Positions 39,720 to 51,100 of a DNA stretch of 64,000 nucleotides are shown here, piece by piece. The stretch comes from Atrichornis clamosus (Eukaryota; Chordata; Aves; Passeriformes; Menuridae). The translations under genes were made by a program, and so were the position numbers. The stretch's first letter is position 1. Each line of letters starts with the position of its first letter. Under the pieces are notes generated by a model. It was not told where the DNA came from. It saw only the letters and a program-made list of their open reading frames with translations, and did not search any database. Location of the stretch: assembly GCA_013400975.1 (NCBI GenBank), contig WBMZ01008622.1:124001-188000 (forward strand), read 5' to 3'.

Positions 39720-40190
39720 GGATCACAGAATCATTAAAGTTGGAAAGGACACCCAAAACCATCGAGTCCAACTGTTAACCTAACAGTGTCATATCTACCA
39801 CTAAACCATGTTCCTAAAGACCACATCTACAGGTTTTTTATATACTTTCAGGAACAGTGATCAAACCACTTCCCTGGGCAGTCTGTTCCAATGCTTGCCC
39901 ACCCATTTGACGAAGAAGTTTTTCCTAATATCCCTGGCACAACTTGAGATCATTTCCTCTTGTCCCATTGCTTGTTACCTGGGAGAAGAGACCGACCCCC
40001 ATCTCGCTGCAGCCTGATTTCAGATGGTGGTAGAGAGGATGAACATCTCCTCTGAGCCTCCTTTTCTCCAGGCTGAGTCCCCCCAGCTCCCTCAGCTGCT
40101 CCTCATCAGACTTGTGCTCCAGACCCTTCCCCAGCTCTGTTGCCCTTCTCTGGACATGCTCCATCATCTCTTTCCCTGAGAGTCAGTAGA
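39720..40190 (-). mobile_element. CR1 LINE fragment of a distinct subfamily
   Basis: It starts GATCACAGAATCATTAAAGT and continues 'GGAAAGGACACCCAAAACCA', 'CCAACTGTTAACCTAACAGT', 'CCACTAAACCATGTTCCTAA', 'TCCCTGGGCAGTCTGTTCCA' and 'GCCCTTCTCTGGACATGCTC'. The 'cgagtccaactgttaacc...accactaaaccatgt' 3' part differs from the other CR1 copies here and is typical of the CR1-Y/CR1-C type. It is about 470 bp, minus strand and non-coding. Confidence 0.92.
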
Positions 40191-41977
40191 TTCCTTTGTT
40201 AGGAACTGGAAGCTCTACAGGATGATAATTATTTTTTTAGTAAAGTACCAAAAACATCCCAGGGACACACTGTGCCAGGGGCTTTCAATACTGAAGTAGA
40301 AGGTAACTTTTAAAACACACTCATTAGGCTTGATTCAAAATTCTCCATGTCTTGGAAAGTGGCAATGGGAACAGCTTTTTAGCCTGGAGAAGTGTTGGTC
40401 CGATCCTGACTTTGTAGTGTCAGTTTGTGCATGGTGTTAGCATCTGTTTTCCCTGGCACTGAAGCTTGAGCAGTGAGGAAGCTGAGATGGGGAAAATGAA
40501 AAATGCAGGATGGGCTGAGCCCCTACAGACAAGCACTGAAGTATTTCTATTCTTAGTTGGTCTGTCATTGTGCAAATCCATTAAATCCTGTGACATTTCT
40601 ATAAACTTAGGAACAATCTTTTCCTTTCAGAATTCAAAACCCCATGACTCTTTTGTTCCAATCTCTTCACCATCACCAAGCAAACCCCAGGACTTTTCTC
40701 TAGGCACATTAGAAGGCAGAACTTCTGCCTTCACCAGTTTAAAGCAGGAAACTAAAAAGAACACTCTCCTGCTGCAGGGGAAAAAAAAAATCCACCTGGC
40801 AGTGACAATAACAGAGAAACGAGATTTTGCATGGAGGGCAGGCATGTTCAAGGTGAGACTTCTTTGGGGAATGATCATATTTCAGTGGAACTGTGCAGAG
40901 ACAATGATGCTTTCTGAGACAGGATTCAATGAGGAGCAGAAGAGTGAGGGACTGAAGCATTCCTGGATTTGCTTGTGGAACCAGCTTCAAGAAGAGAGCA
41001 GCTGAGGCAGTGATATAATAACCACGAGAGAAGCTGCAAAACCTTTGATTTAAAGCCGTTCTGCTTGAATGCTATTGCTATCAGGCACCCTTTTAAGGCA
41101 CTGAAAGCTTTGCCAGGGATAAAGAAAAAAGAGGCGAGGGACCCATAAAAATAGTACAGCAGTTTTTGACTCTCTGGTTCTTAGTGCATGTAAAACTTTT
41201 GGATGCCATCATAGTGGCAGCAGCAAGAAACATGAAGTTTGATAACTTCGTGTCTTCTCCCTCTGACCCCTGATTTTGATGTGCTGAGCAAGGGTCTAAG
41301 AGCACTTGTGGTTTCTCGTGGTATCCAAAACCCCAGGTTTCACTCAACATCTGCTTTTGGTCTGGCAGTCCCCAGTGCAGAGAGTTCTCCATTTCACATC
41401 CTGCTCTGCACGTGGAAGAGGTGTCTGTCTGTCTGAAGGGATTAGATCCCATCTTGTAACACTTGCAAAAACGCTTATCAAGCTGTGGGACAAAGCACAA
41501 GGAACTGAAGTGAGAAGCGACAATCTGCTCTGTGCGGCAGGGAGGCACTTGGCAGAGATGCAATTTATAACTGAAAGAGTTGCCAAGTTTTTTGTTATAA
41601 GTTGTTCTGCTGACTTTTGCAGAAATGTAACCTGGGGGACTGTAGGATGGCTCCTCTGAAATAGATTTCTGTAAAAAGTGGGGTGTAAAAGATTAAGATA
41701 TGGGAAGGGCAAATTCCCAGCTTCCCAAAGGTCACTTTATATTTGTTGTCAAAGTAAAGAATATCTGAGATGACCATAATTGCAAATGATAGAACTTCAG
41801 TAATTAACAAATGCTTCTAAATTCTTGATGGGGAAGAGGGAGTTTGGGGCAAGTCTGTATAGTCATTCTTGTAAACAGGGACTTAAAAAAGCCCCAGACT
41901 GGTATAAAACCTACTATATAACCCAGATATAAAACAAACAAATAAATAAATATATACAAAGCCATATATATAACCCA
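40191..41977. other. Non-coding stretch, no recognisable gene
   Basis: Unique DNA. A 179-codon plus-strand frame (40466-41005) and 156- and 122-codon minus-strand frames (41093-41712) overlap other open frames on the opposite strand and show no domain. An AT-rich segment with (AAAT)n/(TA)n character lies at 41915-41970, directly before the next CR1. Confidence 0.55.
41915..41970 (+). repeat. AT-rich low-complexity / (AAAT)n-(TA)n
   Basis: Contains AAACAAACAAATAAATAAAT and two copies of TATATAACCCA about 45 bp apart, bordering the CR1 that starts at about 41978. Confidence 0.75.
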
Positions 41978-42128
41978 AACCACCTGCCTCATCTCTGGAA
42001 TTGTTCAAGACCAGATTGGATGGAGCTCTGAGAAATCTGGTCTAGTGGAAGGTTCCCTGCCCATGGCAGCAGGGTTGGAACAAGATGATCTTACTGGTCC
42101 CCAAACCATGCTATGATTCTGTGATTTA
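41978..42128 (+). mobile_element. CR1 LINE fragment, 3' end
   Basis: The blocks 'CCAGATTGGATGGAGCTCTG', 'GGTCTAGTGGAAGGTTCCCT', 'GCCCATGGCAGCAGGGTTGG' and 'CATGCTATGATTCTGTGATT' identify the last 150 bp of a forward CR1. It is followed at once by an A-rich run. Confidence 0.94.
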
Positions 42129-42149
42129 AAATTAAAAAAAAAAAAAAAA
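42129..42149 (+). repeat. A-rich run abutting a CR1 3' end
   Basis: AAAATTA followed by about 16 A's directly after the CR1 terminus. CR1 elements normally end in an 8-bp microsatellite rather than poly(A), so this is probably a secondary expansion or a neighbouring sequence. Confidence 0.8.
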
Positions 42150-44694
42150 GTGGAAACTTCCAGTCTAGCCCTCATTTATGTGAACTCATTTGCATTATAA
42201 GAAACCTGGTCAGAAGATTTTCGTTCAGCTTTTTTTCCTTCAAATCAATACTAAGTTGCCGTCAAAGAGCTAAAAAATGCTGAGAAGGCTACAGGTTTAT
42301 TTCTGTTTCTTTTGGTGGGGATTCTTAGCTTCAGTTTGGGTTTGACCTTGACCAACACGGTCAGGTTGTTTAACCTGACTTGCAGGTTAACGCTGCAAAT
42401 GTCAGGGCCCAGGGAGGGCTGGGGGCTCCCCAGGATGTCAGGACCGGCCATCACAGCCAGGACCTTCCCCACCACCCCACTGGAGAGCAGCACTGGGCAT
42501 TGGGCACACAATGGTGGGGATGGGAATGATGGGCCAAGGCCAAGCCACCAACCTGTGGGGGGATGTGGATGTGGGATCAGCAAGGCCATGGGCAGTGCTG
42601 ACACTGGAGCTCTGCTTTCCTCGTGCCTTAAGATCTGGTTGTACCTTTCATATTCGCTTTGACAGCAGACAAAGTGTCCTGCAGCACTGTGTGCATTCCT
42701 GTAACTATGGGAGGGGTAATCCCACAGCAGGGGAAGGGTCACACACTGGAGCTTTTGCAGGCAGACCCAACCATCAGAAGTTCTCACATCATCAGAGAAT
42801 GTGGACACCACCAAAAAGCAATTGCTCTGACAAAGACATAATGGGGAAAGTTCCTTCCTTTGCACAGGGAACAATATACAAATATACATTTTATTTTTAA
42901 ATGCATATTTCAATTCACTTCAGAGTCTACCTGTCCAGTTAGTCTTTCTGTCCATGCTCATCTTCCAGATTTATGGAATATTTGGACTTTCAGCCTTGCT
43001 CAGAAAGGTTTTTTAATTGCTCCTGGATAGGCAATTGCCTGTTTTGCAGGTTGATTGAATTCTGCTTGATAATTAGTCCCATGTCAGTTGTATAAATGAA
43101 ATAATCATCTGACCAACTGGAAGTTGCTTGCAATGGCGAAGTAGCTAATTAGAAAACATTCATTTTCCAGTGCTCTGTTCATTCTGCATCCTTGCTTAGT
43201 GCACACTGCTGTGTACACACTGCTGGGCTTCGCTGGTCTGCTGGCCAGGGCCAATGGGGCAACAAAAGTCAGGTCACTACATCCTTAATTTCAGACTCCA
43301 AGTTGAGGCAAGTCTCTATTAGCTGTAGCCCTGAACGATCGTAAAAATGAATCCTGACAGCCTGTGGCAGAGATTTGTGAATCTGCTCATTGTAAATAAC
43401 GGAATAGAGTGCAGGGTTTGGATATTAAGAGAGGTAAAATTCAGCAATTGATATGGGTTTCTGCATTTAGAAAAAGAAAGAAAAATCACTAATGTACCTA
43501 ATTCTCTGTTGCACAGTGTGCTACCAGTAAAAAAAGTCTCAAGCAGATTGTGTACCATCAGAAGCAAAGGAATAGCAGCAAATGAGTTTCAGAGCAGAAC
43601 TTGTTAAAGGAAAATAAGAGGGGAAACCAGATCCTTGATGAACAAATCCTCGGGATTTGTTCTGAGTCAAGCATGCAATGCTTGCTTTTAACCAGCTTTA
43701 CCAGCCAAACCTGTGAATCATCTGGGGCTCTCTGCAAAGCCACCACCATTCAGAACATCAGACCCTGTGAATACAAACTGTATTTATGTGGTTAACATCT
43801 CTCCTGCTGCTCACCTTGGCCAGAAAAATAGGCTGTGCTTAAGAAGGTTCTTAAGCATGAGTGTAAGTTATCTGCACATTTCTTCAAAAAGCAGTTCAGT
43901 GAGAAACAAATTCTATTCAAGCCCTTTGCAATTCCAAGTTCTAAGCTGGCTGGAAGCTGGGGCAATTTGCTGGTTTGCCTTGCTTGGAGGAATGACTGAA
44001 ATGGAACATCCTGCTCACTTTCCTTTTTCTAAGGAATCCTAATGTGAGAGTGAAAAATAAATGCCATGATGACTGTCAGGAACCAAGCAGGGATTGATAA
44101 ATTTGTTTTCTCATTTCCGTTCCTAGAGTTCTGTTCAGCAAGCAGTGCATGGAATTAATTCCTCCCAGCAGTTTCTTTTTTTTTTTTTTAATGAATTATA
44201 ATTTTACATACTACAGCATTAAGTGTCACTGCATCATTCCAAGCACACAGACTGCAAAATTCCTGTGGTTCTTGTCACGGGCTGTGCACTCAGAGATGTC
44301 AACTCCATTCTTAATGGTTCAGAATTGTATCAAATAATCTCTTTCTAACCTTGACCCACGTTATTTCTCTCCCTAACACTTCTCCTTTAAGCAGGGCGGT
44401 TGTTCTGATAAAGCTGAACACTTTGACATGTTCATCTACTTTACACGACAGATTTACCAAGTGTAGAAGTGTTAAAGGACTTATTTTCCTGAGGTGGGGC
44501 TCACTCTGGGATGCATGAGGGCTGGCTTTCCCATCTGTACCATCTCTTCAGTCAGGTGACGGCAGAGGTGCCCATATTATGTTAAAATAAGATAAGGGCA
44601 TAATACTAAGATGATGACGGAGGTTTGTGAAAACTGCTGCCCTGTTTGTAGAACCTGTTTGCCATGTCCAACACAATGCCAACAACGACAATGA
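42150..44694. other. Non-coding stretch, no recognisable gene
   Basis: Contains the longest open frame of the window, 220 codons on the minus strand (42251-42913). Its middle is proline-rich, it overlaps three plus-strand frames and it has no recognisable domain, so I treat it as chance. A 20-bp hairpin (GTCAGGTT/AACCTGAC) is at 42360-42379. The AT-rich piece at 43035-43180 has several TAATTA/ATTAG cores and may be regulatory. A poly(T) run is at about 44178-44190. Confidence 0.55.
42360..42379. repeat. Short inverted repeat (8-bp stem, 4-nt loop)
   Basis: GTCAGGTT-GTTT-AACCTGAC. It is isolated, with no T-run or known function. Confidence 0.75.
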
Positions 44695-44696
44695 TG

Positions 44697-44853
44697 TCCC
44701 CATCCCTGGAAGTGTCCGAGACAAGGCTTGATGGCGCTTTGACAATCTGCTCTAGTGGAAGGTGTCCCTGCCCATGGCAGGGGATTGGAATGGGATGAAC
44801 TTTAAGATCCCTTCCAACCCAAATAATTCCATCATTTTATGATTTTATGATTA
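44697..44853 (+). mobile_element. CR1 LINE fragment, 3' end
   Basis: It runs from 'CCCCATCCCTGGAAGTGTCC' through 'CTCTAGTGGAAGGTGTCCCT' and 'AAGATCCCTTCCAACCCAAA' to TTTTATGATTTTATGATTA, which is a variant of the CR1 3'-terminal octamer repeat in two copies. It is forward and about 155 bp. Confidence 0.95.
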
Positions 44854-44907
44854 CCGTAGCTGAGAAAAGCCTGGTAAAGTAAAAACATGATTTGTAGGTG
44901 TGGTAGG

Positions 44908-44944
44908 ATTAACAAACAATAACAAACATTAACAAACAAACAAT
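44908..44944 (+). repeat. (AACAAA)n-like low-complexity repeat
   Basis: Four or five imperfect copies of TAACAAACA. It lies about 55 bp after a CR1 3' end. Confidence 0.75.
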
Positions 44945-45611
44945 GCATGAGCAAATGCACAAGTTTTCACATGGGTCTATCACAGCCCAAATTTCTGTCT
45001 GTTAAGAGAAACCAGCTGATAAAGTGAAGTTAATATTTCATGCCAGCCAGTACATGACAAGAGGAAATCTCTTCTGGTGAGAAGAGATTCTCTCTGCCTG
45101 AGAGTGATCTATGTTTAACTTGTATCTGTGTCAAAAATACGTGCAGTGTAATCATTGCTTTTCCTGTCAATTTAAACTGATCTGCACCAAAATTCTAGGG
45201 AAAACAAAACAACAACAGCATTTTAGTTCTCTCCTTCAAAAATGAAAAAAAAAAAAAGAAATAAAGTAAAATGATACAGAGCAACATTTAGCAGGAAAGA
45301 TGATGCCTGGTAAGGAAATGAAAGATCTTAAAGATAAGACAGACTATTTAAAATCCCTACCTTCATATGCATATTCAATATTGAATCCTAGAAGGCCAAA
45401 ATCCTAAATGAAAGAAGTGCTGCAGAATGAGTGCCCACTACCGAGGATCCCTGCTGTAATTAGCCTTGAGGTTCTGCACAGAAAAGGGAGCACTCCAGCA
45501 GGCCAAGCCCTGTTTGGAAACTTTAACAAAAGACTTGAAAGAAATTAAAAACAGCATTCCCACCTATGCCAAAAAACATTCCAAAGTTGAAAAATGCGTT
45601 AAAAAACAGAG
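44945..45611. other. A-rich non-coding stretch
   Basis: From about 45185 the plus strand becomes strongly purine- and A-rich, including a 13-A run near 45245. It leads into the protein relic downstream and may be its further decayed upstream part, but no convincing peptide can be read here. Confidence 0.5.
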
Positions 45612-48138
45612 ATGAGGAATTCAACATCAAAGTTTCCTGCACCAGAAGTGCCAGCTGTTACAACAGAGATATCAAAGCTCAGTTTAGAAATACCCGATCT
45701 GAAAGAGAGCCCAGATAAACAAACACCACAGGCCTCGTCAAAATTCCCCCAAAAGAAACAGAAATGAACAACAGACAAAAGAAAAGGAGAAGGTGGAATC
45801 CACACAGATGTAGCGGATCACACAGCAAGGAGATCCACACAGGTGGAAGGTCTGAAGATGGTACTGGTGAAACAGAATTACAAAAGTCACCCAACACACT
45901 GGAAACAAGAGCAAAACAAGTAACAAAACAGAATTTGTGATATTCAGGATGGGGACAATGTCTGTGGAACTGTGAAAACTTAGGAAGGAATCTTAGGGAG
46001 AGTTCTAGAAGATATGAAACCTGCTTACATATCAGATAAAGACTCTGCTAAGAAAACTGAAAATGCTGGACAATTCAGATTGCTCAAACATCCTTTCACC
46101 TCTCCTTCCAAGATGCCTAAGAGTAGGTTGGGAACTAAAGTTTTTCAGAGTATCTTTCTCATGTAGAAACAGGGGAAACTCCTGCTAATCTTTCAAGGAG
46201 CATTGGATCTAAAATTCTTCCTGTCTGCAAGGGAGATAGAGCCTCTACAAATACTGTACTTAGAATTCCTGGTTTGGGTTTCTCCTATGTTGATATTCAT
46301 TCTTCCAAAATTGAACAGCAATCTGCATTACCAAAAGGGAATGCAACACTAAATATCAAATGAACATTTCAGAATATGCATCAAAAATGTCATCTCTTGC
46401 TGATGTGAATCTGCAACAGATTTTGAAATTTTAAATGAAGATGGATCTTTGGAGCAAAGAAGTCGGAAGCCAGGAGGGAAAACACCAGCTCCTGAAATAT
46501 CTGTGGATGACACAGAAGGTACGGTTAAAATACATTAAACCTAAACCGAAAATTTAAAACTTCCTGCTGTAAGAGAAAACTGTCAGAAAGTGACATTGGT
46601 TCTGAAATGGAATCTCAAACTTCCTAGAGAAAAAAAAATCAAGTTTTGCTGATGAAGACATCATTCAAAAACCACAGGAAGTACTTCAGTTGAACTGAGG
46701 AACTCTGAAATAGGAATCACAATCATCTTTTTTGGCTGGAAGAAAGACGAAATGGGAATTTACAAAAGTTTGGAATCCCCCTAAGAAAAAGGAAAGTGCC
46801 TGAAATCTGCTCTCCAAAACCAGAAGTGGAGCAAGCCCAGCTAAAAATGTCATTGGAAATTGCTGACATTTCTGTGCAAGTTCCAGCATCAGAACTTAAA
46901 TTTGATACATCAGATCCTGTAGGAGAGGGAGGTGTTGAGAACCCCCAGGAGAAGGAAATCAAATTAAAAAGAGAATATGAGATAAAAGCTGTAGAATTTG
47001 AGACCAGAGATGTTTTTAAATGCCAGAATACAGATGCCTGCATTAGGCTGGACATTCTTAAAGGCAGGGAAAAAAAGGTGATGCTGTTGTTAAAAGAAGT
47101 CTGGAAAAGCCTCAGACAGACATTCTCTGTGTCAAAATACAAATTGAAATAAATACGCCTTAAGATACCTTCCATATGCAGCCACCACAGTTACAATTGG
47201 AAAAGAAGACATTCCAAAATTAGGAGATTATACGAAGAGTTCTGGAGTTACCTTGCCAGAGATGGGAGAAGATGTTTCATTACCTGCAAAGAGAACAGGG
47301 ATTAGAGCGAATATTCCAAAACCGGATATAGTCATATATACAGATATAGTTAAGCTTGGAGCTGAAGAACAAAACTGCATATTTTAAAATTCACTGTGTC
47401 TTCAGCAGAGCTGTTGAAATCAGAAGTAAGTACTTCATAAATTGACCAAAAAAAAAAAAGGCAGTTTATCAAAAAAAGTTTCCTTCATATTCTCTGACTT
47501 TTCAAGAGCACAAAGTCAAATCACTGGATAGAGAGATCCCCAAAGTAGAAAGCTCTACTGAGTTGGATGATTCAGGAATAGAATTTAAATGATCATTAAC
47601 TGAAATTAATGCAGGTGGAGAAAAAATATATATAGATTCTTGTCTTTCGAAGGAAGAGCTGGAGATTTAAATTCAAGGGTAAACAATTAAAACAGGAAAG
47701 TTTATTGGTGAAATTAAAATCACAGGAGATGATAGGCAAGGAATTTGATAAAAAAGGGCTAGGTGTGAGTGGTCTACACGAAGGGGATCAGAAGATGCTG
47801 CTTATACTGCGGCAAAGCTGAGAGATATAATGGTAGACATTTCAGGAGTGAAAAGGGATATGAAAAGTGCCAGAGAAGATCCTGAAATAGAATTTCAAGA
47901 GGAAAGTGTTGAAAAGGACACGTCTGCAGGAGTGGAAGTGTGTGTTCCAGAGAGAGCACAAGAAACCTTTTCACCTATAGAGAAAACAACAGGCACTGAA
48001 AAATTTTAAGTTGATGGGACCCCATATAATGTTCCAGTTTCTCAAATTATTATTACATCTTCAGGAAGAACTGAACTGATCTTGTTGCAAGAAGAAAAGC
48101 ATAGTTATTCAAATATTGCTGGAGATATGACCAAATGA
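45612..48138 (+). pseudogene. Degenerate AHNAK/AHNAK2-like coding relic
   Basis: A purine-rich stretch whose plus strand reads, in successive frames, as a lysine/glutamate-rich protein with alternating hydrophobic residues and IP/VP/LP steps. Open pieces are: 45612-45764 (PEVPAVTTEISKLSLEIPDL); 46014-46163 (HPFTSPSKMPKSRLGTK); 46151-46360 (RIPGLGFSYVDIHSSKIE); 46709-47152 (KFGIPLRKRKVPEI, then LKMSLEIADISVQVPASEL); 47148-47384 (VTLPEMGEDVSLPAK, then ANIPKPDIVIYTDIVKLG); and 47752-48138, one frame with a single internal TAA at 48007. The K-M-P-K, 'EIADISVQVP' and 'IPKPDI' steps resemble the beta-strand repeats of the giant scaffold proteins AHNAK and AHNAK2; that is pattern recognition, not alignment. 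At least four frameshifts and several stops make it non-functional. Both parents have one huge coding exon, so a retrocopy and a decayed genomic copy look alike. No poly(A) tail or target duplication is visible. Periaxin-like protein is the main alternative. Confidence 0.5.
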
Positions 48139-51100
48139 ATATTGGTTTTTGTCAATATTCAGTAAAATAAATTTTCTTCTTTTTTTGCTGATTACTCTGA
48201 AAATATGGCTTGGAGTGTCCATACAAGGAAAATTTTTCTGTTGGTCAAACACTTCTCCAAAAGATTTTCAAACTGACTCACTACTCACCTGTACTTATTG
48301 CTGGGCCCTAGGAAAAATCTACCAGAGGTTGTTTCTGTGTACGAGCATAACTACAGCACGTGGTCAGCTGTTTTTGTTGGTACAGGACAACAAACCTGTG
48401 AAACAGAGCTAATGAAAAGCATCTGGAGGTGTTTCTATTTTGCAAGACATTTTGATCAATGAATGGAAATCTCAGAACAATAAAATAATAAGCAGAATCT
48501 AGAGAGGAAACAAGGGAGGAGAACACTAAAAGCAACTCCATCTGGGTATGTTCCATGTATGTGAATACTCAGGAGAAGCCTGTGTTATCTGTAGTATGTG
48601 CCTTAAAAACCTACATGAATGACAACGTGCGTTGGTTTGTAAAAGTGAAGGACAACAAGCCCTGGTTTGTAAAGGTGCAGTGGCTCAGGGATGGAGGCTG
48701 CTGGGGCTGACTGCAGACAGGAAAGGGGCATTGGGGTGGTTGAAACTCTGAGCTGTGGTTTGGTCATAGAAACGACCTCACCGGGGTGAACTCTGAGTTC
48801 AAGTGTGCTTTGAGATTACTGAGTGGAAGAAATGAAAAAATAGTTTGGTTTTGAGGTCAGGTTTGTAGGTGAAGTGAGTCAGTTCCTCAGCTGATATTAA
48901 GTGACAATCCCCAAGGGATTCAAGGAACATTTGCTCACACTGGGTTGATATTACCGGGTCTTCAAATGGAGGGTTAATTTTATCTGGGAGGTGAAATTTT
49001 GTTTAAAACCTCTGAGTAATAAAAGTTGGACTGATCAAAGTTTTGTTGAAGAATGTCTACTGGCTCCTAAAAAGCTTACTGTGAAAGACAGACAGTCTTG
49101 GAAAAGAAAGGAAGAAGGATAGGGATACAAGGGACAAAAAATGGATTGCTGGAGTGGTCCTTTCACTATGGAGGAACAATGTATTTTTAAAAAAGGAAGA
49201 TGATCTGATCAGGCAAGACAAAAGAAACCCGTTCATCAGCTGAGGTGCAAAGGTGCTGGTAGTGTGCCTGTGTTTTGATGTACCAGTGAAAATACACTAA
49301 ATAAACCAGGTATTCTGAACCTGAGCTGTTGAACATTGTAAACTCACTCTACTAAAGGCCGCTGAAACCCACTTGAAATCAAGAAGTTATGGGGCTGAGA
49401 GGAACCCTTGCCCCTTTTCAGGATGGCTTCTTCCATAAGGCTACACCAGAACTGGCATCCCTGAACACTGGGGTGGGATGTGAGTGGCTGGGTGGAGGAG
49501 GGAGAGGCAGGTGTTGCTTTGGCTGGCAAAATAACATTGCGACTTGGATGCCATGAGTAGGTCTTGTTCCAACTTCCCTGTTGTCCACAGCATAACTGAT
49601 AGAAGTTTTCCCCCATGAAAATTATGGGAAAATCTCTCTTGGTCCTACCTCGGTGTGGGGAAGAAAAGCTGCAACTCCCACTAATGCTGGTGGAATTGTT
49701 AGAGGTCACAGTGTAGTCACTATCACTGCATTAAATATGAGCATTGCTACTGCTTTTGCCGCAATAAATGCTAATGTTTGTAATGCCACAGGTGGTGGTG
49801 TTTGTGAAATTTAATGTGCCCAGCAGAGCTCCCTAAAGGTGAATTACCCCACAGAATCCATAACAATCTAAAGGCTTTTCTTTCTGGTAATTTAGAAAAC
49901 CAATCTTGCTCTGCTGCTGTAGTTGTTGGTTTTCAAGGCTTTCATTACCTACAGAGAAATCATGTTTGACACAATGCTGTAGTTATTGAGAACAATAGTT
50001 ATATTACACAATGCACCTAATACTTCAAACTCCACATACCCCTGGATGCAGACGAGACAATTTTTTAATCTTTTCCTGAGTCAGGCAGGACAGCTACATC
50101 ATTGGCAGAGACCACCACAATTACAATGGACAGGGCAAAAAATAATAAAATAGAACTTGTTTACATATCAAACAGTAATTTTTTTTGCTGTAGGTAGGCT
50201 ATTCTATAACTTTAGCACTGTTGTATCATCTGTTGAACCAGCTGGTACCTGCTGTTGGTAGCGACAGGATGCTGTAGAAAACAATCCTTTAGATTTGATC
50301 TAATTTTCTCTCATTCCTAAAAGCACTCTCTACTCCAAAGTAACTGTGCTCTGGTTTTGCCATTATTCTCCTGTAAGAACCTTCTGTAGCAGTAGTTCTG
50401 TTCTTTAGGGGAGAAGCCCAGTTCAAGTTAGATGTAAATGTGTGAGGCAAAGCTGACAAGTGTTATTGATGGTGACTTAATTCATGCTAACATCTCTGTA
50501 CTTCTAATTGCTCTGACTGCCGTTCTCTACCTCTTAGGAGAGGGGGGAAGACTATGTAGCATAGCAAAGTGTCCTCATCCACAAGGAAATTGCTTTCATC
50601 AAAGTGGTAGATTTTGTCACGTAAATCTGCCGCTGGAACTAAAGAAATTCTGTTATCTGTGCCCCAGACTATAATTCACATGTAGATTAGTTGGGATGAG
50701 CATTGGTGGCGATAGTTCACGATCTGAATTAGGTTTAGGGGAGAGAGTAAGACCATCATTTTTTCCTAGAGAGACTGAGTTCCTCATCAAGAAATGCAGC
50801 ATGTGTCGAATAAATTACAGATTTATTAAGAATTCCCCTAAGAATACTCAGAATGAGATGAAAATTAATTCATTATTCATTAGGAAAACTGCTTAGATTC
50901 GGGAAGTGTTTGCGGTTTGGATTAATGTGCGATGTTATCTCAGTAGCACTCTGGGTTAAACAATCTGCCAAATTGCTGCCGTCAGGACATCGTCACCTGT
51001 CTGCCTGCAGTTTTCTGCAGTTATCTGGAGGCGATTGTAACCCAGCTGCTCGGAGGTCTTTGCTGATATCTCGTGTTTTAAATGGCCTGAGAGGTAGTTT

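Noticed and set aside
40466..41005. 179-codon plus-strand open frame
   Set aside because: No domain or signal peptide, overlapped by two minus-strand frames and containing a poly-lysine stretch from an A run.
42251..42913. 220-codon minus-strand open frame, the longest in the window
   Set aside because: No recognisable domain, low-complexity proline-rich middle, plus-strand frames open over the same DNA, and a length that chance allows in 64 kb.
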